DNA from: Saitoella complicata NRRL Y-17804
Taxonomy: Eukaryota > Ascomycota > Saitoellomycetes > Saitoellales > Saitoellaceae
Length of the DNA: 64,000 bases
Reading direction: 5' to 3'
Assembly (NCBI RefSeq): GCF_001661265.1
Contig: NW_017567023.1
Coordinates: 1 to 64,000 of the forward strand
In this document: positions 1 through 9,934 of the stretch, piece after piece
Layout: each line of letters begins with the position of its first letter
Position numbering within the stretch: the first letter of the stretch is position 1
Translations under genes and position numbers: made by a program
The notes under the pieces: model-generated
The model's input: only the letters and a program-made list of their open reading frames with translations
Databases searched by the model: none
What the model was told of the DNA's origin: nothing

Positions 1-130
1 TAACCCTAACCCTAACCCTAACCCTAACCCTAACCCTAACCCTAACCCTAACCCTAACCCTAACCCTAACCCTAACCCTAACCCTAACCCTAACCCTAAC
101 CCTAACCCTAACCCTAACCCTAACCCTAAC
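1..130. repeat. Telomere repeat array (TAACCC)n
   Basis: About 21.7 perfect copies of TAACCC fill the first 130 bases and stop abruptly at unique sequence. The C-rich strand reads into the chromosome, so this is a true left chromosome end with TTAGGG-type telomere DNA on the complementary strand. No degenerate repeats are seen at the inner boundary. Confidence 0.98.
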
Positions 131-1770
131 TTGAACGCTCCTATGTTGATCATGACGGCATGACTGGGGCTTGGTTATGCTCGCTGTGCTGCTAGCGGGA
201 CCTTCGAAGCGCTAGGCAATTAATTGCGAGTAAAGTAGTCAGTCTCAAGTCCCAATATGTGGGCAGTACTTACTACAGATAGATGATGCAAACGAAGATC
301 ACAAGAGGAACAAAGGGCACGAACTGGAAGGTATCTGTCAGCATGTCGCAAGGAGCTGCAAGTTACAGAAACGTACGGTGGTTGATTGCGCATGTATGTT
401 GGTGCCGTTGTAAATAGGGACACTATCGTAATGGCCTCCGCCGAACGCGAGGGCTTCAAAGGCAAGTTCCCATGCGAAGGCTTCGGCGAGGATTGTGCTG
501 TTTCCTGTGAGGGTAGCTCTGGAAGAGTCGATTACTACTTCGAATTGTCCCCAAGAGAGACGCGAAACCCCATTGTTGAGTGTAGGCAAGACTGGTTGCA
601 GCATGGCGAAACTGAGTTCCGCATTCATAGGTTCCGCTTGAAGGACTGTGATGGTAGGTTCCGTTTCGGCTAAGAGAACAGGACTGTGCACGCATGACAT
701 GAGTTTGGAAGCAGATGAGAAAGATGGCATGTATGTACTTCTGCGAAGATTTGTACGTCAGATTGTACATAGTAATATTGCAGTTGAGCATTATGCCCCA
801 AAATGAGAGATTGTTGGAACCTCGCCATTGATTGTCCGGAGATGTTCCCAGGGTACAAAAGAGATGTAACCAGGAAGAAAAGCCCACAAAAAGCAGCCAC
901 GGCGCTGCTCCCTGCCAAGCAACAATTCTTCCTCTAGCGAAATGAAAGAAGTGCGCGTATATGTGGGCGAACTGGGGCTGCGGATTTCCTCCGTGAACTC
1001 TCGAACGGTTTGCGCTCATCGGCATCGCTGAACGAGCGCGTACGGAAAGGGGGGTGAGACTCCTGTCAATTGACTCAGTATATCGCAGGACTTCGAAGAT
1101 TGTGCGAACAACATACCGGAAGCCGTCCCAGCTCATACACAGGACAGCCTGACATACTGGAACGAGGCGTTAGCGTTGTAACGAGACTCTACAGTGAAGT
1201 ATACACTTGTGATAACGAGGAGATGCCTTTGCACTCATGTTCATCTCAGCTCGGGGCGCACCGATAAGTCCCGGGCTCTCGCGAGCATAATGTTGTGTTT
1301 TGGCTCGGTCACGGATCTTCATGTTTGGAGAAAGTTTATCAAACATCCAAACGCTGGGGGCGCATGGAGACTTATCCGTCAACACATGCTGGATAGCCGG
1401 CCCGTATGTCAGGTGGGCATAACATATCGGTTTAATACCATACCTCGGGAGGCGTTATCCCGTTCTCTGCCTCGAATCCAACCCAACACGCACACATTAC
1501 CAAATAACTAGCCGTCCGCACGACCGGCCCGATGCCCTCGAACAAGTTACCTGGCCATACCACATGTTGGGCCGGATGCGGAACGAAAACGGTAAGCTAC
1601 ATGCGCATCCGTGCTGTCACTTGTCACTCGACACGCGTAGTTTGAATAGTAAATAACTGAAAACCAATCTCATTGCTATTTCCATTCCTATTCGCATCCG
1701 TATTCACCCTCCCCCAAAGCCAGCGTACAACCCGAACCTATCCCAGTCTCCATCCTCCACTCTACCCCAC
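131..1770. other. Subtelomeric region without recognisable gene
   Basis: Only short, mutually overlapping open frames lie here (for example 338-730 on minus and 386-673 on plus), with no motif, signal peptide or splice pattern I can defend. No telomere-linked helicase, transposase or tandem satellite is visible. It separates the telomere from the first convincing gene by about 1.6 kb. Confidence 0.6.
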
Positions 1771-2904
1771 TCACAGTCCACCGACAGCGCGTTCCCCAAC
1801 ACCACCCTGAACAGCCGCATTCAACACAGCCGCTAACCTCACCCCGCCCATGATGATGAGTCGTTCGGGGATCATTTCGGTGTCGATACGATCCCAATAC
1901 TCCCCATCACTCAAATCGTCATCGTCGAGCCCGACCTTGGGAGGGTCGGCCTCGGAGGAGAAGGGAGAGAGAGTGGTGTTCAGAGAGGGATGATTCCAAA
2001 CCACGTCGCAGTTTAGTTTCGAAATCGCTTTTGCCCAGTACTCCGGACACGCCGTCACACCCTTATCCCCGGCATCGCCCATACCCAAAACCCTCTGTGG
2101 TCCGATAGGACTGCCCGTGGCCCCTCGCTCAAGCTCGGGGGAAGGACATTCAAGCCACTCATCGATCTCATCCTTGAATTTCGTGCCGATGAGGTGGAGT
2201 AGATACCGTTCATAGCGTTCCCACACATACCCGCGTCCTTCATCCACTTCCACCACCCCACCAACATCTTCCTCCTCCGCCCTCGCCCACTCCAGTTCGC
2301 GAATCCGTTTGTTAAGGACACCCCCATCCCATACCCCATGAAGTCGCATCCTATGTCCCTCGAATTTGACCCAAACGTCGTTTCCGCCTCGTGCGCGGCC
2401 GGTGAGGTGGAGTGGGTTATGGAGGTCACCCAAGAAATGTACGAGAAAGCGGAGAGGGACGTCATCCAAACCAGCACCCGTGGCGTTATCGAGACGCCAA
2501 AGTTCCGCGCCTTCGGAAAGATGGGTGGTCATGTTGTAAATACCACCTATCAAATCCTCACCATCACCGGGGTTCTTTGGGAGCTCGTACGCGAACTCGC
2601 ATCGCTGCGGCGGCCAATCCCCCCCTTCCACGCCCGTCCCAACATTAACATAATGCAACCTCCCACTCCACGCCCATCCCCTCGTTCTCTTGATATAATC
2701 AGCCCATGGCGCAACCCTAACCAAGAAGGATTGTACGGTGTCGGGTGGGTAGCCGGGTGTATGGGCGTGGCGGGCGAGGGCGAGGAGGTAGGCCTGGGTT
2801 GTGGGGGTGAGGAAGTGGGAGGCGAGGGAGGCTGTTAGGTGGTGGCCGGTTGGGCCGTAGGCTGTGGCGATCCCCACGAAGAGGAGGAGGGACAGGAGAT
2901 TCAT
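1771..2904 (-). CDS. Secreted S1/P1-type nuclease
   Basis: 377-residue zinc-dependent nuclease of the S1/P1 family, which cleaves single-stranded DNA and RNA and removes 3' phosphates. A signal peptide (residues 1-15) precedes YGPTGHH. The tri-zinc ligands of the family are present: H21, D69 (WADY), H84 (LHYVNV), H156, D160 and H166 (in HFLGDLHNPLH), H189 and D193 (LHGVWD). In P1 the mature chain starts with a Trp whose backbone binds zinc; here the predicted first residue is Tyr. The C-terminal 80 residues are less conserved. It is a single exon, divergent from the glycosyltransferase gene with a 227-bp shared promoter, and the first recognisable gene from the telomere. A role in extracellular nucleic acid scavenging is inferred. 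Confidence 0.9.
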   Translation of the reverse strand: MNLLSLLLFVGIATAYGPTGHHLTASLASHFLTPTTQAYLLALARHAHTPGYPPDTVQSFLVRVAPWADYIKRTRGWAWSGRLHYVNVGTGVEGGDWPPQRCEFAYELPKNPGDGEDLIGGIYNMTTHLSEGAELWRLDNATGAGLDDVPLRFLVHFLGDLHNPLHLTGRARGGNDVWVKFEGHRMRLHGVWDGGVLNKRIRELEWARAEEEDVGGVVEVDEGRGYVWERYERYLLHLIGTKFKDEIDEWLECPSPELERGATGSPIGPQRVLGMGDAGDKGVTACPEYWAKAISKLNCDVVWNHPSLNTTLSPFSSEADPPKVGLDDDDLSDGEYWDRIDTEMIPERLIIMGGVRLAAVLNAAVQGGVGERAVGGL

Positions 2905-3131
2905 TGTTTGTTGGTGTGCCTGGAGACGGGGTGGTGGTGGTGGTTGAGCGCGTCTGTTGTCTCACGCACCCCACACTCGCTTCTATCGTCACCGGCAAAT
3001 TCCGCTAAGCAGCCGATTGGCATTCGATAAGGTTTGCACCACGGCACGAGCATCGCGGGAGCCTTGGTCTTTGTCTGGAGAGGACGTGTGGAACGAGGCG
3101 ACTGAAGGTACGAAGTCATACAACCCTCGAC

Positions 3132-4172
3132 ATGGACCCCGAATCGAAACGCAAACTCCGCCGCCGCTCCGCTCCATCGCGCCGTTGCCCGGCATGGTTC
3201 ACGGCTATACCGCATAAGAGGGTTGCGCAGTTCCTGTTCCTACTCGTGGTTACCTACTTGCTTCTCACCGCCTTTACGGGTACGCGTGTTACGGAAATCG
3301 TGAACGTCCCCTCCCCTCTCGTTACCACCGACCTCAACGGCAATCCCGGAAACGCGGCGGCCGTCGCTCCAGTCCCCGCCGCCGACGAGCAACCATCAAT
3401 CGTGATCCTGACAACCGAAAACCGTCCCGTCTCGTACACCTCCCTCTCCCTCCTGAATAAACACGCCTACGCCCTCCGCCATAACTACGACTTCCTCCCC
3501 CTCCTTGCGCCTCATACCGGCCTCCCCTCGCACAAGGGACAAGTCTGGGCAAAAATGCTCATGCTCCGCGACGCGTTCGATAGGAAGGACAAGTATGGAC
3601 TGAAGAAGTGGGATTGGGTATTGTGGATTGATTTCGATACGTTGGTTACGAATATGTCAGTCTCGGTCGAGGGTGTTATCGCACAGGAGTTGAGGTCGGC
3701 GGAGGAGGGGGAGGGCAGGGAGACGGGGGTTGTCGATATGCTTATCGCGAGAGATTGTAATCCGCTCAATGCTGGGGTGTTCTTGATGCGGAACAGCGAG
3801 TGGTCGAGGGAGTTTGTCATGAGGGTCTGGGAACGGGGGATGAGTGGGAAAGAGGGAGAGGAGGGGAGTGAGCAGGATGCCATGCAACGGACCCTCATCG
3901 ATCTCGGCGAGATTCCCGGGCCCTACCCTCGTCCTGGCCCCAACACCCCTTCTCCTCCGACTCTTCATCCGAGACATGTGTGGATGCCGGATCAACATCA
4001 GCTTAACTCTTACCCGGATGAGATCGGATGTGTTCAGGATGGGAGTAGACAGTGGCGAAGGGGTGATTGGATTTTGCATTTTCCGGGTGCGTGGGCGTAT
4101 CTGGGGAAGGCCGTGGAGGATCCGTATGGGGTTTTGATGAGGAAGTATGAAGGGAGGGTTGTTGATCGTTGA
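3132..4172 (+). CDS. GT34 galactosyl/mannosyltransferase (GMA12/MNN10 family)
   Basis: 346-residue type II Golgi membrane protein: basic cytosolic tail (1-30), one membrane anchor (about 31-49), a short stem and a lumenal catalytic domain. WIDFDT at 165-170 supplies the DxD metal and nucleotide-sugar motif (D167, D169). NAGVFLMRNSEWS (about 213-225) and a later EQDA (247-250) are typical of GT34. The C-terminus has the family's DEIGC...GDWILHFPG pattern. GT34 enzymes transfer Gal or Man from nucleotide sugars to N-linked glycans; which sugar is used cannot be told from sequence. Single exon, divergently transcribed from the nuclease gene. Confidence 0.9.
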   Translation: MDPESKRKLRRRSAPSRRCPAWFTAIPHKRVAQFLFLLVVTYLLLTAFTGTRVTEIVNVPSPLVTTDLNGNPGNAAAVAPVPAADEQPSIVILTTENRPVSYTSLSLLNKHAYALRHNYDFLPLLAPHTGLPSHKGQVWAKMLMLRDAFDRKDKYGLKKWDWVLWIDFDTLVTNMSVSVEGVIAQELRSAEEGEGRETGVVDMLIARDCNPLNAGVFLMRNSEWSREFVMRVWERGMSGKEGEEGSEQDAMQRTLIDLGEIPGPYPRPGPNTPSPPTLHPRHVWMPDQHQLNSYPDEIGCVQDGSRQWRRGDWILHFPGAWAYLGKAVEDPYGVLMRKYEGRVVDR

Positions 4173-4821
4173 TACTGACGAGGGAGGGGGAGAGAGGGTT
4201 GGAGTTCATTAAGGGTTGGGCTACATATGCGTGTGGAATCTACGTTCTTGAATATGTGCACATTCACGAGTCCGAGCTCTACAACCCTAAGTACTTGTTC
4301 ATAAGTAGTATTCAATTCGAAACGAAGCGATCTAGCACTTGCCAAGCTTACGCTGTCCTCCTTCCCCCCTGAATCGGCTCCGCGCAATCGCACATGTCCA
4401 AATGCACGGACCAACACAAACAACAAGCTTATCCACCGGCCTGCAAGTGCGCCCCAAACAATTCCGCCGCCGGTCGAGGCCAGCTGCAGTACATAGGATG
4501 GATGCTTGGACATTTATCACCCTTTCATTCTTTTACTCGAAACCGCAGGCGGTTTCTTCTTCTGTTTCGCGACTGCTACTGCTACTGCAATTGCGACTGA
4601 GCGCAAAGTTGAGTGCTTCCGACGTTCTCCTCCGGCACTCGCTCTATCGACGTTCGTTCGTACCCGAACTTTGAACGATTGTGACACTTTCACCGTCGAC
4701 GCTTGAACTTGATTGACCGACTGGATCGGTCTTTCCCCTCGATCACTACCCTTCTCTCCTTACAGATCAACTTTTCTCTTAACGGACGCTTTCTACCTTT
4801 CGCTCACGCAACCTACACAAG
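4173..4821. promoter_or_regulatory. Intergenic: GT34 3' end and glucanase promoter/leader
   Basis: 649 bases with no convincing gene. The last 120 bases before the glucanase ATG are strongly pyrimidine-rich (runs such as TTCTCTCCTTAC and TTTTCTCTTAACG), as expected for a highly expressed fungal promoter and leader. No clear TATA box was found. Confidence 0.5.
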
Positions 4822-7800
4822 ATGAAGCTCACCCTCCCAACACTCTTCGCTACCCTCACGCTCCTCGCCTCTACCTCAGTATCGGCTTCTCCCTTGATCT
4901 CAACTCTCCACCGCCGCGATACTACCTGTTCTACAACGTCCTGCGGCTCCGGCTTCTCCTGTTGCGCTACCACCAGCAATGGCGCTCAATGCTATGATCC
5001 GAATGCCATGGACTGCTTTGAGGACAACACTGGAAGTGTGGTGCTGTGCAGTTCTGGGATGAATGCTTGTTTTGGTGCCTGTTATGATCCGACGCTTTAT
5101 CATTGTGGGAGTTCAGGATTGGCACAGGGTGCGGACACTTCGTCGTCCTCTTCGTCTGCCGCATACATGTCGACTTCAATTTCCACAACTTCCGCTGTGG
5201 GTACGGCTGACATGGCAATGACCACGACGACCTCTACTACACCCTCCACTAGTACTTCTTCTCTTTCTTCCTCCGGCTCACCCTGCTCCGCAAACTGCGT
5301 CTCTGGCGAACGATGCTGCGCGACTACTTCTGGCGACATGTGCTACGACAATAGCAGGTACGGCTGCATCACCGATAACACCGGCGCCACGTTGTTGTGC
5401 CCGAATGGGTACGAGGGGTGCAACGGTGGTTGTTATGATCCAACGGTGTACCATTGTGGGACGAGTGGACTCGCGCAAGGCGCCGTGATGAGGTCGACTA
5501 CGACCTCAAAGTCCACTATCAACAGATCTACCCCGAAAAGTACAACGAGGCCGAGCACGATTACGACTACGACTACGACGACCAGGTCTACGACAAGCAC
5601 GACCAAGGCTGTTACTATGACGACGACGACGTCGAAAACCACCGCGAAGACTTCGTCTACGACAAAGTCCTCTACTACGAAGGCTGCGAGTACGACTTTG
5701 AAGACCACGGTGAAGAGTAGCTCAACGTCGAAGACTTCCGCAAAGACTACGTCAACTCCGAAGACGACGTCTATATCCAAAACTACCACAAAAGCTACTT
5801 CAACGTCAAAAACAACATCGAAGACCACCGCGAAGACTACTGCTAAGACTACTGTTAAGACCACCGCGAAGACCACCGCGAAGACCACCGCGAAGACCAC
5901 CGCGAAGACCACCGCGAAGACCACCGCGAAGACCACCGCGAAGACCACCGCGAAGACCACCGCGAAGACCACCGCTAAGACTACTATTAAGACTACTATT
6001 AAGACTACCTCGGCATCGAAGACGACTTCCAAGATTACTACCAGCTCTAAAACTACATCGAAGACAACTGCTACTACTACCAACTCGTCAAAGACCAGTG
6101 CGAAGGTATCCTCTACCGCCAAGTCTGCCTGCACAGGGCTCGCTACGGTCTCTGCTGGAGCCCCTATGTGGATCCAGTCCATTACCCACAATGGCACGGC
6201 TGCATTCAATTCTAATCCCAGCTCGTATGTTGTCTACAGGAATGTCAAAGACTATGGTGCTGTTGGAGATGGAGTTACTGATGATACTGCTGCAATTAAT
6301 AAGGCAATCTCTGCCGGTGGACGTTGCGGGCAGGGATGCTCTTCATCTACCATCCAACCAGCACTTGTCTACTTTCCTGGGGGTACCTACCTCGTCAGTA
6401 GCCCGATTCAGATGTACTACTTTACCCAACTCGTCGGAGACAAGAACAACATGCCCACGATTAAGGGTGCGAGCGGCTTCTCCGGTATGGCTCTCATTGA
6501 TTCTGATCCGTACGATTCATCTGGTACCAACTGGTGGACCAACCAAAACAACTTCTACCGCCAAGTCCGGAACTTTATCCTGGACACCTCTTCCGTCTCC
6601 GCTGGCGCGACATGTATCCATTGGCAAGTCGCACAGGCTACGAGTTTGACAAATCTGGTGTTCAATATGAAGAGTTCGGATCAGGGTATCTTCATGGATA
6701 ACGGAAGTGGGGGGTTTATGTCCGATCTCATCTTTAATGGGGGTAAGTACGCTATGTGGGTCGGAAACCAGCAGTTTACTTCTCGGAACATCACGATCAA
6801 CAATGCGGCGACTGCGATCTTCATGAATTGGAACTGGGGCTGGACGTTCAAGTCTTTATACATCAACAATTGTAATATCGGCTTGGATATCACAAGTGGA
6901 GGCAGCAGTAACGGACAGGTTGGAGGAGTGATTTTGATGGATGCAGTCATTACAAACACACCGGTTGGTGTCGCCACTGTTATGTCATCTTCGTCCTCAC
7001 CCGAGGCTGCTGGATCTTTGTTATTGGACAATGTGCAGGTCACGAATGTCCCAAAAATTGTTGCATCACCGTCTGGATCAACCATCTTAGCTGGATCAAT
7101 TGGGTCCACTACGATCACGTCCTGGGGTCAGGGCCATGTGTATACTTCCGCCACATCTGTAGCAAGTTTCAAGCAGGGTACTTTGACCGGTCCATCCAAA
7201 TCTTCATCTCTTCTTCACGGCGGGGTTGGCGGCGCTTTCTGGTTCGAGAGATCAAGACCACAGTACGAACAGTATGGCGTGGATCAATTTGTCTCCGTGA
7301 AGGCCATGGGTGCGGCCGGAGACGGGTATACCGATGATACCGTGGCTATCCAGAAGACTCTGAATAAGTACGCCGGATGCAAGATTGTTTACTTCCCTGC
7401 TGGTTCGTATGTCGTTACGAATACCATCACAATCCCTGCTGGCTCGAGGATTGTGGGTGAAGTCTGGAGTACGGTTATGGCATATGGTTCGAACTTTGCG
7501 GATTCATCCAATCCTATCCCAATGTGGAAGGTCGGCAATGTGGGCGATGATGGTGTAGTTGAGATCTCAGATATGTTGTTCACGACGAAGGGACCTGCAC
7601 CCGGTGCGATTCTGGTGCAGTGGAACATTCGCGATCCCGCCGGGAGTCAAGGTGTTTCCGGCATGTGGGACTCGCATTTCCGTATTGGCGGTGCCATCGG
7701 TACGCAATTACAGACCAGTCAATGCCCTACATCTGCTGCTGTCAGCGCTGCATGTGAGGGTTCATTCTTGAAACTACACATCACTTCTGAAGCATCGTTC

Positions 7801-8397
7801 TACGGTGAGAACTTGTGGATTTGGACCGCTGATCACGATCTTGACATCTCAGCGCAAACCCAAATCTCGTTATACAATGCTCGTGGTGTGTTGATCGAAG
7901 CCGAGCAAGGACCGGTCTGGTTGTATGGTACCGCTTCGGAGCATTCCGTCATGTATCAATACTCCATCATCAACGCCGCTAATGTGTTGATGACGATGAT
8001 TCAGACTGAGACACCTTACTACCAATCTACGCCTCTGGCCCCAACACCGTTTAGCACCAACTCAGCATACAACGATCCGGACTTCTCGGGTTGCGCAAGT
8101 AATGACGTTGAATGCAACATGGCCTGGGGTCTTCGCATTGTTGACTCTGCCAACATTTACCTATACGGTGGCGGCTTATACTCTTTCTTCCAAGATTACT
8201 CCCAGACGTGTTTGGAGGACGAGACGTGTCAGGCCTCGATCGTGGATATTGAAAGCTCATCCGCGATATATCTCTACAACCTCAACACGGTCGGCATAGT
8301 GAACATGGTGACTTTGGATGGGGCGAGCGTTGCAAAGCAGGCGGATAATACGGACACGTTTGCATCGACGATTATGGCATGGTTGGCAGGTGTGTGA
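4822..8397 (+). CDS. Secreted GH55 beta-1,3-glucanase with Cys-rich modules
   Basis: 1191-residue secreted enzyme. A signal peptide (about 1-22) and an HRR Kex2-like site (30-32) precede two related cysteine-rich modules (about 36-97 and 154-217). Each ends in GxCYDPTxYHCG, similar to the small carbohydrate-binding domain (CBM52-type) of fungal glucanases. A long Thr/Lys/Ser linker follows (about 220-435) with a KTTA tandem repeat. The catalytic part is a duplicated pectate-lyase-like beta-helix, each half opening with GDG-V/Y-TDDT (from about 474 and 824), as in GH55 exo-beta-1,3-glucanases. GPVWLYGTASEHSVMYQY near the C-terminus is a family signature. The likely role is cell-wall remodelling or degradation of beta-1,3-glucan. 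Single exon with strong preferred codon use. Confidence 0.93.
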   Translation: MKLTLPTLFATLTLLASTSVSASPLISTLHRRDTTCSTTSCGSGFSCCATTSNGAQCYDPNAMDCFEDNTGSVVLCSSGMNACFGACYDPTLYHCGSSGLAQGADTSSSSSSAAYMSTSISTTSAVGTADMAMTTTTSTTPSTSTSSLSSSGSPCSANCVSGERCCATTSGDMCYDNSRYGCITDNTGATLLCPNGYEGCNGGCYDPTVYHCGTSGLAQGAVMRSTTTSKSTINRSTPKSTTRPSTITTTTTTTRSTTSTTKAVTMTTTTSKTTAKTSSTTKSSTTKAASTTLKTTVKSSSTSKTSAKTTSTPKTTSISKTTTKATSTSKTTSKTTAKTTAKTTVKTTAKTTAKTTAKTTAKTTAKTTAKTTAKTTAKTTAKTTAKTTIKTTIKTTSASKTTSKITTSSKTTSKTTATTTNSSKTSAKVSSTAKSACTGLATVSAGAPMWIQSITHNGTAAFNSNPSSYVVYRNVKDYGAVGDGVTDDTAAINKAISAGGRCGQGCSSSTIQPALVYFPGGTYLVSSPIQMYYFTQLVGDKNNMPTIKGASGFSGMALIDSDPYDSSGTNWWTNQNNFYRQVRNFILDTSSVSAGATCIHWQVAQATSLTNLVFNMKSSDQGIFMDNGSGGFMSDLIFNGGKYAMWVGNQQFTSRNITINNAATAIFMNWNWGWTFKSLYINNCNIGLDITSGGSSNGQVGGVILMDAVITNTPVGVATVMSSSSSPEAAGSLLLDNVQVTNVPKIVASPSGSTILAGSIGSTTITSWGQGHVYTSATSVASFKQGTLTGPSKSSSLLHGGVGGAFWFERSRPQYEQYGVDQFVSVKAMGAAGDGYTDDTVAIQKTLNKYAGCKIVYFPAGSYVVTNTITIPAGSRIVGEVWSTVMAYGSNFADSSNPIPMWKVGNVGDDGVVEISDMLFTTKGPAPGAILVQWNIRDPAGSQGVSGMWDSHFRIGGAIGTQLQTSQCPTSAAVSAACEGSFLKLHITSEASFYGENLWIWTADHDLDISAQTQISLYNARGVLIEAEQGPVWLYGTASEHSVMYQYSIINAANVLMTMIQTETPYYQSTPLAPTPFSTNSAYNDPDFSGCASNDVECNMAWGLRIVDSANIYLYGGGLYSFFQDYSQTCLEDETCQASIVDIESSSAIYLYNLNTVGIVNMVTLDGASVAKQADNTDTFASTIMAWLAGV
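5821..6012 (+). repeat. 12-bp coding minisatellite (KTTA)n in glucanase linker
   Basis: Sixteen in-frame 12-bp units; nine consecutive copies of AAGACCACCGCG (5857-5964) are identical and the edge units differ mainly at third positions or give KTTV/KTTI. The pattern, uniform in the centre and diverged at the edges, suggests recent unit expansion. It encodes an O-glycosylation-prone Thr/Lys linker. It also creates a long spurious Val/Phe-rich frame on the minus strand (5433-6209). Confidence 0.95.
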
Positions 8398-8670
8398 TGG
8401 AGAGCAATGCACGGATGTTACTACTTGGACTTTTACCTCTTTGCATCACCTTAAGCTAGATCTAGATATGGAATTAATTTCGAAGATGTTATGCGTACAT
8501 GTCGTTGCAACCCTGTGAATCATTCATCGCCGGCACCAAAAGCTGCACTGCGTAAGAACAAACTGTCAACTTCATCGTCACTTTGCTTGACATCGATCGG
8601 CGGTTTTTCTAGCGAAGCGTTCGATCGGTACAGCTGCAACGGGAAAGCGGCGACATCAAAAACAGGAAAC

Positions 8671-8742
8671 GACCCACCCAGGACTCGAACCTGGAATCTC
8701 TTGATTCGTAGTCAAGCGCCTTAACCATTGGGCCAGCAGGTC
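8671..8742 (-). tRNA. tRNA-Arg (ACG)
   Basis: 72-nt cloverleaf on the minus strand, intronless. The acceptor stem GACCTGC pairs with GTGGGTC, the anticodon loop is CTACGAA (anticodon ACG), and the T arm is CCAGG-TTCGAGT-CCTGG. A T5 run just downstream (8657-8661 on the complementary strand) fits RNA polymerase III termination. ACG is the usual major tRNA-Arg in fungi, read as ICG after editing. Confidence 0.95.
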
Positions 8743-9934
8743 CGTTGTTAGTCCTTGAACCCTTTTTTCAAAATAGAAATACCGCTACTGACATGAACTC
8801 TCACCCTTCATCTCGCGGTAAGCCCACTGGCGACGGTATCCGTTTCCGTATATACGCTAGTCTGAGGGTACGCTTATATCTCGGTACTCTGCACAGAGGC
8901 CAAGCACCCACCTCTTTTGTGTTGTGAACGTATTATTCTCCATTGACTTTTAACCCTAACTCCCCATCCGGTGTTTCCCCCCAAACCAACCACTCCTACA
9001 CCAATGAATCACGGGTTCTGGTTCAGAAGTTGATATGGATGGCGGAGTGATGGTTGAGGGATCATTGGAAGACATTTCGGTACGTATTATCCTTGTACAA
9101 CTTTCGAAAAAGGGGTTTCTGAGAGGATCCAGATCCGTCTACCGGATGCGGGCGGCGCTGGCTTCGAATCCGGAACCCTTCTCGATACGTGAGTCGATAC
9201 GGATTTGCTAATGACCTATCGGAGGAACCCTCTGAGGGCTAGCGAAAGGGGTTGTGACTGTCTAAGAAGCTGAAACTCGGTCAGTTATTTGCCAGTTATA
9301 TACAGAATTCCATTTATATCAGTCCTTAAGTTGCCAAATCTAAGAGTGTTCAAGTGGTGCTTAAAACATCGAAACTTAGGGTTACCAGTTTTACTTAAGG
9401 TTTGGCTGCAGACAGCGTTCGCGAAATTCCCCGTCTGTGCGCTGGCAGGGCGCCATGCAACCAGATCGCCTACGGCCGTATTACATACACAATTACAATG
9501 GAGAGAACTACCGTACGCGTACGGTTACCATGCGTTGGCTTGAAGCAAATAGTTCATTCATTAAATGTTCAAAGTGCCGAATGTAGCCAGTGTAATTGCT
9601 GCGGACCATTCTGATTCGAATTCTGCATGCGCAGCGCGAAACGCAGCATTCACGTGTGCGAACATAACCCTTTGCAGACCCTTCCACTCCCTGTAAATCG
9701 AAAATGGACAAGAAAAAGGTCTCTCCTTCCACCCCGTCCGTTTCCCGAGTCCATCTCTTCCCAACCCGTGTCATTCCCTTCATGCTTATCGCAATGTTTT
9801 CCTCCTTCTAATTTTGGCTAGACACCCCCCTGCGTACCAAAACACCACCGACAGGTTGGCTGGGCAGCCCTCATACACACCTCCATCAAGACGACCGGTT
9901 GAAGGCCAACTGTCCTCTGTCTACTCGTTTCACG
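8743..9934. other. Intergenic, nothing recognised
   Basis: About 1.2 kb between tRNA-Arg and the coiled-coil gene. The short open frames have no recognisable content. Single TAACCCTAAC-like and CTTAGGGTTA matches (about 8949 and 9375) are too short to be interstitial telomere arrays. The last 150 bases are CT-rich and probably form the promoter/leader of the next gene. Confidence 0.5.

Noticed and set aside
456-1136. 226-codon minus-strand frame in the subtelomere
   Set aside because: No domain, no convincing start context, and overlapping frames of similar length on both strands.
5433-6209. 258-codon minus-strand frame rich in Val and Phe opposite the glucanase
   Set aside because: It is created by the 12-bp KTTA repeat read in antisense; no signal or domain supports it.
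8940-8960. Interstitial telomere repeat
   Set aside because: Only about one and a half TAACCC units; expected by chance.
9150-9185. tRNA-like T-arm (GGCTTCGAATCCGG)
   Set aside because: No acceptor stem, anticodon arm or D arm can be folded around it.
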